From [Borrelia] lusitaniae (GTDB taxonomy: Bacteria; Spirochaetota; Spirochaetia; Borreliales; Borreliaceae), in NCBI RefSeq assembly GCF_030440365.1, contig NZ_CP124050.1:806001-870000 (forward strand): 64,000 nt of DNA, in the 5' to 3' direction. This document shows, in pieces, positions 17,353-25,754 of the stretch (its first letter is position 1; each line of letters begins with the position of its first letter). The translations under genes and the position numbers were made by a program. The notes beneath the pieces were generated by a model that was not told the origin of the DNA, ran no database searches, and saw nothing but the letters and a program-made list of their open reading frames with translations.

Positions 17353-17901
17353 GTGGAAAATAGCAGGGTTTTAAGTTGCGAATATAGATCAAGCTTTGGG
17401 TCTTCTAATGCTCGCAGGATAAGAGCTAAAGATGAAATACCGGCTGTTGTTTACGGTCAGGGTAATGATGTTTCACATTTGAAAATTAAGAGTAGTGAGT
17501 TTAATAAAAAATTTGCAAAATTTACAGATAATACTGTCTTAATATTAGATGACGGCAAGCTTGAAAGATGTGTTTTTGTTAAAGATGTTTCGGAAAATAT
17601 TGCTAGCAAGCTCATTTATCATATTGATTTTTATGAAGTAGATAGGCTAGTTGAGCTTGAAAAATATGTTCCCATTAAGCTTGTTGGAGCTTCTATTGGG
17701 GTTAAAGAGGGTGGAATTTTGACTGTTTTAAAAGAGCAAGTTAAGGTAAAGTCTTTACCTTTGGATTTGCCAGAATTCATAGAGCTTGATTTAACTCCTG
17801 TTAATAAAGGGGACAGTGTTTTTCTTAAAGATCTTGTGTTGCCTTCTAATGTTAAGCTTGCAGAAAATGATGAGAATTTGGAAGTTGTTATTATAAAGTG
17901 A
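17353..17901 (+). CDS. rplY: 50S ribosomal protein bL25 (Ctc form)
   Basis: The 182-residue protein has the N-terminal 5S rRNA-binding bL25 domain ([21 protein letters not shown]) and the C-terminal beta domain of the TL5/Ctc type ([20 protein letters not shown] region). The start is GTG after AGGAG, 22 bases past the tRNA. It is followed by pth, a common arrangement. Confidence 0.94.
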   Translation: MENSRVLSCEYRSSFGSSNARRIRAKDEIPAVVYGQGNDVSHLKIKSSEFNKKFAKFTDNTVLILDDGKLERCVFVKDVSENIASKLIYHIDFYEVDRLVELEKYVPIKLVGASIGVKEGGILTVLKEQVKVKSLPLDLPEFIELDLTPVNKGDSVFLKDLVLPSNVKLAENDENLEVVIIK

Positions 17902-17905
17902 TTTT

Positions 17906-18472
17906 ATGGGGTTGTTGATACTTGGACTGGGAAACCCCGGATTAGAATTTTCTTTAACTAGGCATAATGTTGGCTTTTCTCTTTTAGATAAAATTGTTTA
18001 TAAGAATGGTCTTTTTTTAAAAAGAAAAAAAAAATACGAATATTCAGAGTTAAGAGTGATTTCTAGAAGGGTGATTTTGGTTAAGCCATTGACTTACATG
18101 AATCTAAGCGGATCTTTATTTCCTTCAATTTTTTCGGATTTTTATATGTGCATAAAGAATTTATTGGTGGTTCTTGATAATGTTGATCTTCCTTTGGGGA
18201 AATGCAGACTTAAAGAGCGGGGTGGTATATCTACTCATAATGGCCTTAAATCCATTTCAAGTGCTCTTGGAAGCTCTAATTACAGTAGGCTTTATATTGG
18301 GGTTGGAAACAATTTTATGTATGATATAAAGAGCTTTGTTCTTTCTAAGTTTTGCAAAGACGAAATAGATAGGCTTGAAAAATTGTATGACTTTTTAAGT
18401 GATGAGTTAATTGATATTAGCGAGGCAAATTTCAAAAATAAAGTTCAAAAAATCAATTCTAGTAATTTTTAA
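17906..18472 (+). CDS. pth: Peptidyl-tRNA hydrolase
   Basis: Pth frees tRNA from dropped-off peptidyl-tRNA. The start [20 protein letters not shown] contains the catalytic His. [32 protein letters not shown] and HNGLKSI are also diagnostic. The 188-residue length is usual. Its stop overlaps the tilS start by one base. Confidence 0.96.
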   Translation: MGLLILGLGNPGLEFSLTRHNVGFSLLDKIVYKNGLFLKRKKKYEYSELRVISRRVILVKPLTYMNLSGSLFPSIFSDFYMCIKNLLVVLDNVDLPLGKCRLKERGGISTHNGLKSISSALGSSNYSRLYIGVGNNFMYDIKSFVLSKFCKDEIDRLEKLYDFLSDELIDISEANFKNKVQKINSSNF

Positions 18473-19794
18473 TGCATTTTTTAGATGATAATATACAAAT
18501 TAAAATAGATAAATTTTATAAAAAAAATTCTTTAAATAAAAATCGAGTTATTGTTGCTTTTTCTGGAGGAGCCGATTCTACAACTTTATTATTGAATTTA
18601 AAATATTATTTGAACAATAATATTATTGCATTTTATTTTGCTCATTTTATTAGATCTGATAATGAGCAAAATCAAGAAATAGAGCACGTAGAGAAGTTTT
18701 GCAATCTTTACAACATTGCTTTACAAGTTAAAAAATGTAGTATAGATATAAAAAGTGAGTCAGTTAGGCTTGGAGTATCTATTGAAGAATTTGCAAGGAA
18801 ATGTAGATATAATGCTTTAGAAAATGCTCTTAGAGAAAATGATGCAAATTATATTGCACTTGCTCATAATGAGAACGATCAAATTGAAACAATAGTTATG
18901 AGATTTTTTCAAGGATCTTTTTTGGATGGTCTTGCAGGTATTCCTGGTGTTAATGGAAATATTATAAGACCCTTACTTGAAGTTTCAAGGTTAGAAATTG
19001 AGAATTTTTTATCTTTAAATAATATTAGTTTTTTTATTGATAGTACAAATTTTCAAAATGTATATCTAAGAAATAGGGTTAGAAATAACTTACTACCTTC
19101 TATAAAAAAGATTTTCAAAGGGTATGAAAAATGTCTTAAAAGAATATCTGAATTTTCAAAGGAATTTGCAGATTTTTTTGAAAAAGATGAATTTTTTCCT
19201 GTTGAGAAAGGCAAATACTATTATTCTTTTGATTTAAAAACTTTTTTAGATTTTCCTAAGTATTTGGTGTTTAGATTGATTTTTAAAATTTTAAATTCAG
19301 AAGGAATTGTAGCCAAAGTTTCTTATAAAGCTCTCAATGAAGTGTTTAGAGTAGAGATTAATAAAAAGAAAAACAATGTTTTGTTAAAAACCAATGATTT
19401 TTTTTTAGAAAAAAGGCATAATAAAATTAATTTAATTTTCAAGTGGGATGAAAAATTTTACAAACCTTTTGATTTTATTTTGGAAGTTGGCAAATGGCAT
19501 AGTTTATCTTTAGGTAAGATTTTGCTAGAATGTTTAGAGTGCAATACAGCTTCTGTATCAAGGTTAAAATGTTGTTCTTATGAGTTTAGACATAAATTTT
19601 TTAAGAATAGGTTGAAAGCAAAAAAATTTTTTTCTAAGTTTATAAGGTGTAATCCGATTTATTTAATGTTATTAGCATTAGATAACAAGTTAATTGGAAT
19701 TATTGATTTAAATACTTTAAACTTAGTATGGAGTGAAAAAAGCATTCTTAAAAAAATTAGTATATCTTTGATTGGAGGGCTTTTAAAGGAATGA
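18472..19794 (+). CDS. tilS: tRNA(Ile)-lysidine synthetase TilS
   Basis: TilS modifies C34 of tRNA-Ile(CAU) to lysidine. The PP-loop SGGADSTTLL sits at residues 31-40. ARKCRYNAL, ALAHNENDQIETIVMRFFQG and GIPGVNGNIIRPLLEVSR are all N-type ATP pyrophosphatase and TilS motifs. The C-terminal 240 residues are family-typical but weakly conserved. It overlaps ftsH (ATGA). Confidence 0.93.
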   Translation: MHFLDDNIQIKIDKFYKKNSLNKNRVIVAFSGGADSTTLLLNLKYYLNNNIIAFYFAHFIRSDNEQNQEIEHVEKFCNLYNIALQVKKCSIDIKSESVRLGVSIEEFARKCRYNALENALRENDANYIALAHNENDQIETIVMRFFQGSFLDGLAGIPGVNGNIIRPLLEVSRLEIENFLSLNNISFFIDSTNFQNVYLRNRVRNNLLPSIKKIFKGYEKCLKRISEFSKEFADFFEKDEFFPVEKGKYYYSFDLKTFLDFPKYLVFRLIFKILNSEGIVAKVSYKALNEVFRVEINKKKNNVLLKTNDFFLEKRHNKINLIFKWDEKFYKPFDFILEVGKWHSLSLGKILLECLECNTASVSRLKCCSYEFRHKFFKNRLKAKKFFSKFIRCNPIYLMLLALDNKLIGIIDLNTLNLVWSEKSILKKISISLIGGLLKE

Positions 19795-21710
19795 ATGGCA
19801 CTAATAATATGAATAATAATGGAAAATCTAATAACAAAAAGAAGAATAAAAATTGGATTTTAGGGCTTGTTGTTGTTTTTTTAATTTCAGCAATATTTAT
19901 GTCATATTTTTTAAGAGGAGGGGAAAGCTATAAAAATGTTCCTTATAGCACTTTTCAGAGTTATTTGGACAATGGTTTAGTTGAGTCTGTGGTAATAATT
20001 GATAAAAATTTGATTCAATTTGTTGTTAAAGGTTCTAACTTTGCAAAATCTTATTTTTCTACCAGCATTCCCTATCTTGATATAAATCTGCTTTCAGAAC
20101 TAAAAAGTAAAAAAGTTGAGCTTAGCTCAGGGAAAAGTCAAGCTTCTCTGATTGGTGTTTTATTGCAAACTTTGCCATGGATTTTATTTTTTATTTTCTT
20201 TTTCTTTATATTTCGTCAAACTCAAGGTGGTGGTGGAAAAGTTTTTACATTTGGAAAAAGCAATGCCCAAAAGTATGAAGCTGGAAAGAATAAAATCACT
20301 TTTAAAGATGTTGCTGGGCAAGAAGAGGTTAAGCAAGAGCTTCGTGAAGTTGTTGAATTTCTTAAAAATCCAAAAAAATTTGAAAAAATAGGTGCAAAAA
20401 TTCCCAAAGGAGTGCTTTTGGTTGGTTCTCCGGGTACTGGTAAAACTTTGCTTGCCAAAGCTGTTGCAGGTGAGGCCGGAGTTAGTTTTTTTCACATGTC
20501 AGGTTCAGATTTTGTTGAAATGTTTGTTGGAGTTGGAGCAAGTCGTGTTAGAGATTTATTTGATAATGCTAGAAAAAATTCTCCGTGCATTATTTTTATT
20601 GATGAGCTGGATGCTGTTGGTCGAAGTCGTGGTGCAGGACTTGGCGGTGGTCATGATGAAAGAGAGCAAACTCTCAATCAGCTATTGGTTGAAATGGATG
20701 GATTTGGAACACATACCAATGTAATTGTTATGGCTGCCACAAATCGTCCAGATGTTCTTGACTCTGCTTTGCTTAGGCCTGGGCGATTTGACAGGCAAGT
20801 AACAGTTTCTTTACCTGATATTAAGGAAAGAGAGGCAATATTAAATATCCATTCTTCAAAAACAAAGCTTTCAAAAGATATTGATTTGCAGGTAATAGCA
20901 AGAGCTACTCCTGGAGCTAGTGGTGCTGATCTTGCAAATTTAATTAATGAAGGAGCTTTAATAGCTGCAAGAAATAATCAAGATGAAATTTTAATGAAGG
21001 ATATGGAAGAGGCTAGAGATAAAATATTGATGGGTGTTGCAAAAAAATCTATGGCTATTACCGATAGACAAAAACTTGAGACTGCTTATCATGAGGCAGG
21101 ACATGCTTTGCTTCACTATTATCTTGAACATGCTGATCCGCTTCATAAGGTTACCATTATTCCAAGAGGCAGGGCGCTTGGTGTTGCATTTTCGCTTCCA
21201 AGAGAAGATAGACTTTCAATAAACAAACATCAACTTCTTGATAAAATAAAGATATGTTATGGTGGTTATGCTAGTGAGCAAATAAATTTGGGCGTTACAA
21301 CAGCGGGCGTTCAAAATGATTTAATGCAAGCTACTAGTTTGGCTAAAAAAATGGTTATGGAGTGGGGAATGGGCGAAGAAGTTGGGCCAATATTTTTAGT
21401 AGATGATGAAGCACCTATTTTTCTTCCAAAAGAGTTTTCAAAAGCTAAGGCTTATTCTGAGAACACTGCTGACAAAGTTGACAGAGAGGTAAAAAGAATA
21501 CTTGAAGAATGTTTAAAAGAGGCCTCAGATATCCTTTTAAACCACAAAGATCAACTTGTTAAGCTTGCAAAAGAACTTGTTTTGAAAGAAACTTTAACAG
21601 ACAAAGAAGTAAGAGAGCTTTTGGGTTTTGAAGTTAATGGAAATGAATCCAATTTATTTGTAGCAGATTCTACTAAAAAAGAAGTAAAGGGGGAAGATAT
21701 AAAAGGCTAG
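19791..21710 (+). CDS. ftsH: FtsH membrane-bound AAA+ metalloprotease
   Basis: The 639-residue protein has two membrane segments (about residues 22-40 and 118-142) around a periplasmic loop. The AAA+ domain has Walker A GSPGTGKT at 212-219, Walker [13 protein letters not shown], and the second region of homology ([20 protein letters not shown]). The zinc protease motif HEAGH is at 434-438. FtsH degrades membrane and regulatory proteins. It ends the rplY-pth-tilS-ftsH run. Confidence 0.97.
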   Translation: MNGTNNMNNNGKSNNKKKNKNWILGLVVVFLISAIFMSYFLRGGESYKNVPYSTFQSYLDNGLVESVVIIDKNLIQFVVKGSNFAKSYFSTSIPYLDINLLSELKSKKVELSSGKSQASLIGVLLQTLPWILFFIFFFFIFRQTQGGGGKVFTFGKSNAQKYEAGKNKITFKDVAGQEEVKQELREVVEFLKNPKKFEKIGAKIPKGVLLVGSPGTGKTLLAKAVAGEAGVSFFHMSGSDFVEMFVGVGASRVRDLFDNARKNSPCIIFIDELDAVGRSRGAGLGGGHDEREQTLNQLLVEMDGFGTHTNVIVMAATNRPDVLDSALLRPGRFDRQVTVSLPDIKEREAILNIHSSKTKLSKDIDLQVIARATPGASGADLANLINEGALIAARNNQDEILMKDMEEARDKILMGVAKKSMAITDRQKLETAYHEAGHALLHYYLEHADPLHKVTIIPRGRALGVAFSLPREDRLSINKHQLLDKIKICYGGYASEQINLGVTTAGVQNDLMQATSLAKKMVMEWGMGEEVGPIFLVDDEAPIFLPKEFSKAKAYSENTADKVDREVKRILEECLKEASDILLNHKDQLVKLAKELVLKETLTDKEVRELLGFEVNGNESNLFVADSTKKEVKGEDIKG

Positions 21711-21715
21711 GGTAA

Positions 21716-23203
21716 ATGTTTATGTTTTATTTAAAGATGGGTTTAATTCTTTTTATTTATATAAACCTAAATGCAATTTTAATCAAAGAAGATGAAGATA
21801 TTTCAAATATTCTTTTCAATGAGTCTAAAAATTTTTCCAATTTTCAAAAAGGAAATGATTTAATTTATGGATCTCTTGATTTTAATTTGCTAGCTTCAGA
21901 CTCTCTTTATGAGCTTGCATTAAAAGAGGATGTTGCTTTAGTAGATAAAATTTATTTATTAAAAGAAGCAATTAAAATTAATAATTTTAAAGCAACAGCT
22001 CTTAAGCAAATATATACTTATTATTTTGCGTTGCTTTTAAGGCAAAATGAAAATAAGAATATGTATAAAGAAATTATTACTTTATATGAAAACTTAAATG
22101 AAGAATTGCAAATAGATAAAGATTTAATTTGCATGAGGCTTGAAGCCTCTGAAAGACTTAAAAGTTTCGGAGATGATTTTAAAAAAACTTTATTTAAAGC
22201 TTTTTCCTTGTATGGTAATGATTTTTTATTTTTTAAGTGGTTTTTAAAAGAAGATAGGTTTTTTTTTAGCATTTTTAATACCATTAGATCAAAAGAAGAT
22301 TTTTTCTTTACAGCTGAAAATATTAATTATATATTTAGAAATTCAGATTTTAATTATGACAATTCTGTTTCTTTGTTTTCTTTTCTTAAGGGTAAAATTA
22401 AAGAATATAATGGAGTTCATGGAATTTATTTTTTGAAATACAAACTTTTGGATTCCGTTGAAGCTTATGAGGTTTTTAAAAAATTTCCTCCTGAGACAAT
22501 AAATGAATATAAAATGTTTTATGATCTTTTAGAGGATCCTGACATGAAGAGTAAATTTTTAGAAGATTATAAAAGGTTGTCAGGAATTTATTATATTGAT
22601 AATAAAAATAATATTGCCATACTCAAAGATGGTGTTTTAGTGGGTATTTTTTCAGGAATAGAAGATTTTGACAACAAGTTTAGTTTAAATAACAAATATT
22701 TTAATAAAGTTTATTTTAAAGATAAATCTCCAGTTTATTATGAGAATAGTTTGCTTGGTTATAAAATAAATTATTCTATTTACCCCTACGTTGATATGAT
22801 TGAGGTTCAATACCCCAATAAAAGAGATATTTATACCTTTGCTTTACATTCTTTTAAGTGCAGTCTTTTTAACAATTTAGGCTATGATTTTAATAGTCTT
22901 GGGATCAAGGAGTTGTTCTTGATTGACATTAAAGATTTTTTTCTACCTACCGCTTTAAATTTATTTTTTGAAAAAGTTTCTGTTTCAGATATTAGGTCAA
23001 GCTTAATAAGTAAAAAGAAATATTTTGGATTTAATTTAGCAGAAATTAAAAATTATGTGGTTGGAAGCTTGGTTTCAATTTATAGAAAAGTTAATGGTTC
23101 TAAAAAATTTAATTACATTGAGATTTATGAAAAGGATAAATTAAAAATAAAGAAAGTTTTGTTGGATGATGATTATTTTGAAAGCTATCATTCTTTTGAA
23201 TGA
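21716..23203 (+). CDS. Unknown exported protein, 495 aa
   Basis: I do not recognise this protein. It starts with a signal peptide or anchor (MFMFYLKMGLILFIYINLNA). Residues 30-300 are mostly helical, with short repeats of the TPR type (LLKEAIKINNFKATALKQIY). The C-terminal third has more beta character (IYYIDNKNNIAILKDGVLVG). It follows ftsH by five bases, so it is probably in the same transcript. It is rich in Asn, Lys and aromatic residues like its neighbours. A hairpin overlaps its stop codon. Confidence 0.75.
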   Translation: MFMFYLKMGLILFIYINLNAILIKEDEDISNILFNESKNFSNFQKGNDLIYGSLDFNLLASDSLYELALKEDVALVDKIYLLKEAIKINNFKATALKQIYTYYFALLLRQNENKNMYKEIITLYENLNEELQIDKDLICMRLEASERLKSFGDDFKKTLFKAFSLYGNDFLFFKWFLKEDRFFFSIFNTIRSKEDFFFTAENINYIFRNSDFNYDNSVSLFSFLKGKIKEYNGVHGIYFLKYKLLDSVEAYEVFKKFPPETINEYKMFYDLLEDPDMKSKFLEDYKRLSGIYYIDNKNNIAILKDGVLVGIFSGIEDFDNKFSLNNKYFNKVYFKDKSPVYYENSLLGYKINYSIYPYVDMIEVQYPNKRDIYTFALHSFKCSLFNNLGYDFNSLGIKELFLIDIKDFFLPTALNLFFEKVSVSDIRSSLISKKKYFGFNLAEIKNYVVGSLVSIYRKVNGSKKFNYIEIYEKDKLKIKKVLLDDDYFESYHSFE

Positions 23204-23210
23204 TAGCTTT
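23181..23210 (+). terminator. Strong hairpin at the end of the ftsH run
   Basis: A perfect 13-bp stem (AAAGCTATCATTC, loop TTTT, and its complement) covers the last codons and the stop of the upstream gene. No long T run follows, so termination may be incomplete or the hairpin may protect the 3' end. Confidence 0.65.
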
Positions 23211-23251
23211 AATTTAATAAAAGTCCCAATTATTAATTTTTGGGGGTTTTA

Positions 23252-23302
23252 ATGTTAATATTTTTTGCTGTTCTTTATTTATATAATTTAAATTTAATTT
23301 AG
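23252..23302 (+). CDS. Possible 16-codon leader peptide before tdk
   Basis: GGGGG and an ATG open a short hydrophobic frame (MLIFFAVLYLYNLNLI) whose TAG overlaps the start of the AGGGAGG ribosome site of tdk. It could couple translation or be chance. There is no homology to support it. Confidence 0.2.
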   Translation: MLIFFAVLYLYNLNLI

Positions 23303-23311
23303 GGAGGATTT

Positions 23312-24415
23312 TTGGGCTTTTGTTTGGATTTTGCTAATAAAGAAGATGCTAAATTAAATAATATTGTGTCTATTAGCCATTTTGATTTTAAAATCAAAAT
23401 GAATTTAATTCTTGTAGTTGGGCCTATGGGAAGTGGAAAAACAGAATATGCTGCAAAAATTTATAAAGATTCGCTTGTTGTAAGAAAAAAATCTTTAAAG
23501 GTATTGGGTAGTATTATTAAAGGAAATAGGAGCAGGGTTAATGTATTTTTTATTAGAAATTTTCTAGACAAGAGGAGGTTTCAGGATTATCCAGAAAATG
23601 TAATACCATATAGAGGTGGTGGAAAAGATAAAATTGATGAGATTGGTTTTGCTAGTAGCTCTTTTGAAATTGAAAAATTAATAGCTTCTAATCCTAGTTG
23701 CGGTACTTTTATTATTGATGAAGCATGTTTTTATGATGAACGTTTAATTTTTGTTTTAAATAAAATTTCGTTAAATGAGAATCTTTTATTTATATTGCCT
23801 ACATTACTTTATAATTTTAGAAAAGAATCTTTTAATGATACTGCTAAACTTTTGGTAGAATATTCAGATAAGATTTATAAGCTTGGAGCTTATTGTGAAC
23901 ACATTGATTGCATGGAAGAATCTTTTTTTTCGTATAGGTATTATTTTTATAACAACAAAGAAATTCCAGCTCCTTATTTTGATCCTTTGCTTATTGTTGG
24001 TGGTGATGAAGAGTCAGAATCTGCTATTTACCCAAATTATGCTACAAGATGTTCAATGCACCATTATCTTGTGGGCAAGGAATATTTTTTTTCTTTTTTA
24101 AAGCCATTTGCCTTGCTTTATTCACAAGGAGATAAAAAATTTCTTGAAAATGAAATTGCATCGTTAAGTGCTGATGTTGAAAATTCTAATTTTGTAAATT
24201 CTCTAGATAGTGAAAAAGCGTGTGAATTTAGAGCTGAAATTTTAAGAAATATTTTAGAATTACCCTTTTTAGCAGAAAGAGCTTTAATAACTCTTTTCTC
24301 AGAATATAGCATATTGAGTAAAGATAATTTTAAAGATCTTGTTTTTAAGTTTTCTTTAAATAGGGATTATATAAATAAAATTTTTTTTTCCAAAGAAGGC
24401 AAAGAATTTTTTTAA
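23312..24415 (+). CDS. tdk: Thymidine kinase, C-terminally extended
   Basis: Tdk phosphorylates thymidine with ATP. The Walker A GPMGSGKT is at residues 37-44, FIIDEACFYD holds the catalytic Glu region, and the substrate lasso reads LGAYCEHIDC, then DPLLIVGGDEE. These are the type II thymidine kinase marks. At 367 residues it is far longer than the usual 190-220; about 30 extra residues precede the P-loop and about 120 extra helical residues follow the lasso. The start is TTG after GGGAGG. The last four bases overlap the convergent next gene. Confidence 0.85.
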   Translation: MGFCLDFANKEDAKLNNIVSISHFDFKIKMNLILVVGPMGSGKTEYAAKIYKDSLVVRKKSLKVLGSIIKGNRSRVNVFFIRNFLDKRRFQDYPENVIPYRGGGKDKIDEIGFASSSFEIEKLIASNPSCGTFIIDEACFYDERLIFVLNKISLNENLLFILPTLLYNFRKESFNDTAKLLVEYSDKIYKLGAYCEHIDCMEESFFSYRYYFYNNKEIPAPYFDPLLIVGGDEESESAIYPNYATRCSMHHYLVGKEYFFSFLKPFALLYSQGDKKFLENEIASLSADVENSNFVNSLDSEKACEFRAEILRNILELPFLAERALITLFSEYSILSKDNFKDLVFKFSLNRDYINKIFFSKEGKEFF

Positions 24416-25041
24416 TAATAGTTTGGACTTTTTTTAAAAAATGCTTCAGTATCGTCAATTCTTAGTAGTTCTTTTTTAATAATGTCATAGTAATCGAACT
24501 CTTTGAGAGAAATTTTATGATATTCATTTTCCCAGTTTGTTATCCCATCGTTTTCTAGTTTAACGGATTCGTAATTTTCAAGGTTTTTATGGTATTTTAG
24601 CGCTTCATCGTAGTATTTAATAGCCATTTTATATAATTTTTTTGATTTTTCTAAATTGAGAATAATTCCATTTTTGTCTGGAGTTTTGAAAAAATATAAA
24701 TTTCTTGTATCGAATAAGTCTCCCAAATATAAATTTTGTTTAACTAGAAGTAGATTTACGTGCATTTTGAAAAGAAGTTTATATTTTTCCCATTGTTCTT
24801 TTGTTTCTATTTTAGTTAGTGAGTATTTTGGATTTCCAAATGGATACTTTAAGGCTTTTTGAAGAAAAAATATATTTTTTTTGTAGTTTTCAGGTTTTTT
24901 TTTCATTTGATCGCTAAAGATTACATACCATTGTTCTGCATAGTAAAATTTAGACGACGCATTTACCTTTGCAACTACTATTAAAAGAAATAAAATTAAA
25001 TTTATTTGGAAAATTACACTTTTAAAAATATAATTAATCAT
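24412..25041 (-). CDS. Unknown exported protein, 209 aa
   Basis: I cannot assign a family. The N-terminus holds a signal peptide (residues 9-28, VIFQINLILFLLIVVAKVNA). The rest is helical, charged and tyrosine-rich (KLYKMAIKYYDEALKYHKN resembles one TPR helix pair), so a periplasmic scaffold is possible. It overlaps the 3' end of tdk and follows tmk on the same strand by 13 bases. Confidence 0.7.
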   Translation of the reverse strand: MINYIFKSVIFQINLILFLLIVVAKVNASSKFYYAEQWYVIFSDQMKKKPENYKKNIFFLQKALKYPFGNPKYSLTKIETKEQWEKYKLLFKMHVNLLLVKQNLYLGDLFDTRNLYFFKTPDKNGIILNLEKSKKLYKMAIKYYDEALKYHKNLENYESVKLENDGITNWENEYHKISLKEFDYYDIIKKELLRIDDTEAFFKKSPNYY

Positions 25042-25054
25042 ATAATTAATTATA

Positions 25055-25663
25055 TTAGAATTTTATTAGATTAAAAATTTTTTTTGCGTTTTTATCTAAA
25101 TTATCTTTTATTGAATTATCAATGTAAATCACATTGATTGTTTTTTCTAGTTTTTTAAATATTTTTAAATATTTTAAAGCGATTTGTTCAAAGGTTTTGT
25201 ATTTTTCAAGCTCAAAAAGATCACTTTGTGTTCTATTTTTTTGTATTCGCTCATAAGCTGTGTTTGGATCTGTTTGAATAAAGAATACTTTTTCAGGTAA
25301 TGGAAAATTTTTATTCAATTCATATCCTAATTTTCCTTGATAGGCGATTGATGAGAATAAATAGCGATCAGTTATTATTTTTTTGGGCTTTGTTTTTAAA
25401 ATTTCTAGTATTCCATCTTTTTTGTATAAATGATCGTGTCGATCTGCTGCATAAAGATATGCAAATGTTGATTCTTTTAAAGGATCTTTAAAATTCATTA
25501 ATTGCTCTTTTATCATTTCTCCAATTATTCCGCTTGACGGTTCTTTTGTAAAATGATACCTTGAGTCATTGTTGCAAAGAGTTTTTAGTTTGTCAGTGAT
25601 GCTTGTTTTTCCGCTTCCGTCAATTCCTTCTATGCAATAAAAGTTTTTTAATATTTTAATCAC
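25055..25663 (-). CDS. tmk: Thymidylate kinase
   Basis: Tmk makes dTDP from dTMP. From the GTG chosen here the protein has 202 residues: FYCIEGIDGSGKTS near the N-terminus (P-loop), FTKEPSSGIIGE, LYAADRHDHL (the DRY/DRH motif), ITDRYLFSSIAYQG. The frame extends 56 codons upstream to 25831, but that would be an atypical, lysine-rich tail and would run through the divergent tamB start; AGGAAG lies at a plausible distance from the GTG. With tdk next to it, the pair converts thymidine to dTDP. Confidence 0.9.
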   Translation of the reverse strand: MIKILKNFYCIEGIDGSGKTSITDKLKTLCNNDSRYHFTKEPSSGIIGEMIKEQLMNFKDPLKESTFAYLYAADRHDHLYKKDGILEILKTKPKKIITDRYLFSSIAYQGKLGYELNKNFPLPEKVFFIQTDPNTAYERIQKNRTQSDLFELEKYKTFEQIALKYLKIFKKLEKTINVIYIDNSIKDNLDKNAKKIFNLIKF

Positions 25664-25705
25664 AAATATTTTTTCTTCCTTTCTTTTGGTGTTAACAATT
25701 AGGTT

Positions 25706-25738
25706 ATTGATAATTATTATATAATAATAATTATCAAT
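25706..25738. promoter_or_regulatory. 33-bp perfect inverted repeat in the tmk/tamB divergent promoter
   Basis: Arms of 15 bases (ATTGATAATTATTAT and its complement) flank a 3-base centre, midway in the 91-base gap between the tmk and tamB starts. The repeat is symmetrical around the divergent promoter zone, as an operator for a dimeric protein would be. All but two positions per arm-end are A/T, so a chance repeat is not excluded. Confidence 0.55.
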
Positions 25739-25754
25739 ATATGAGTGTATTAAT

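Noticed and set aside
23204..23311. A missing RNA gene between the ftsH run and tdk
   Set aside because: Only the terminator hairpin and a short hydrophobic frame are visible; no tRNA or known RNA shape.
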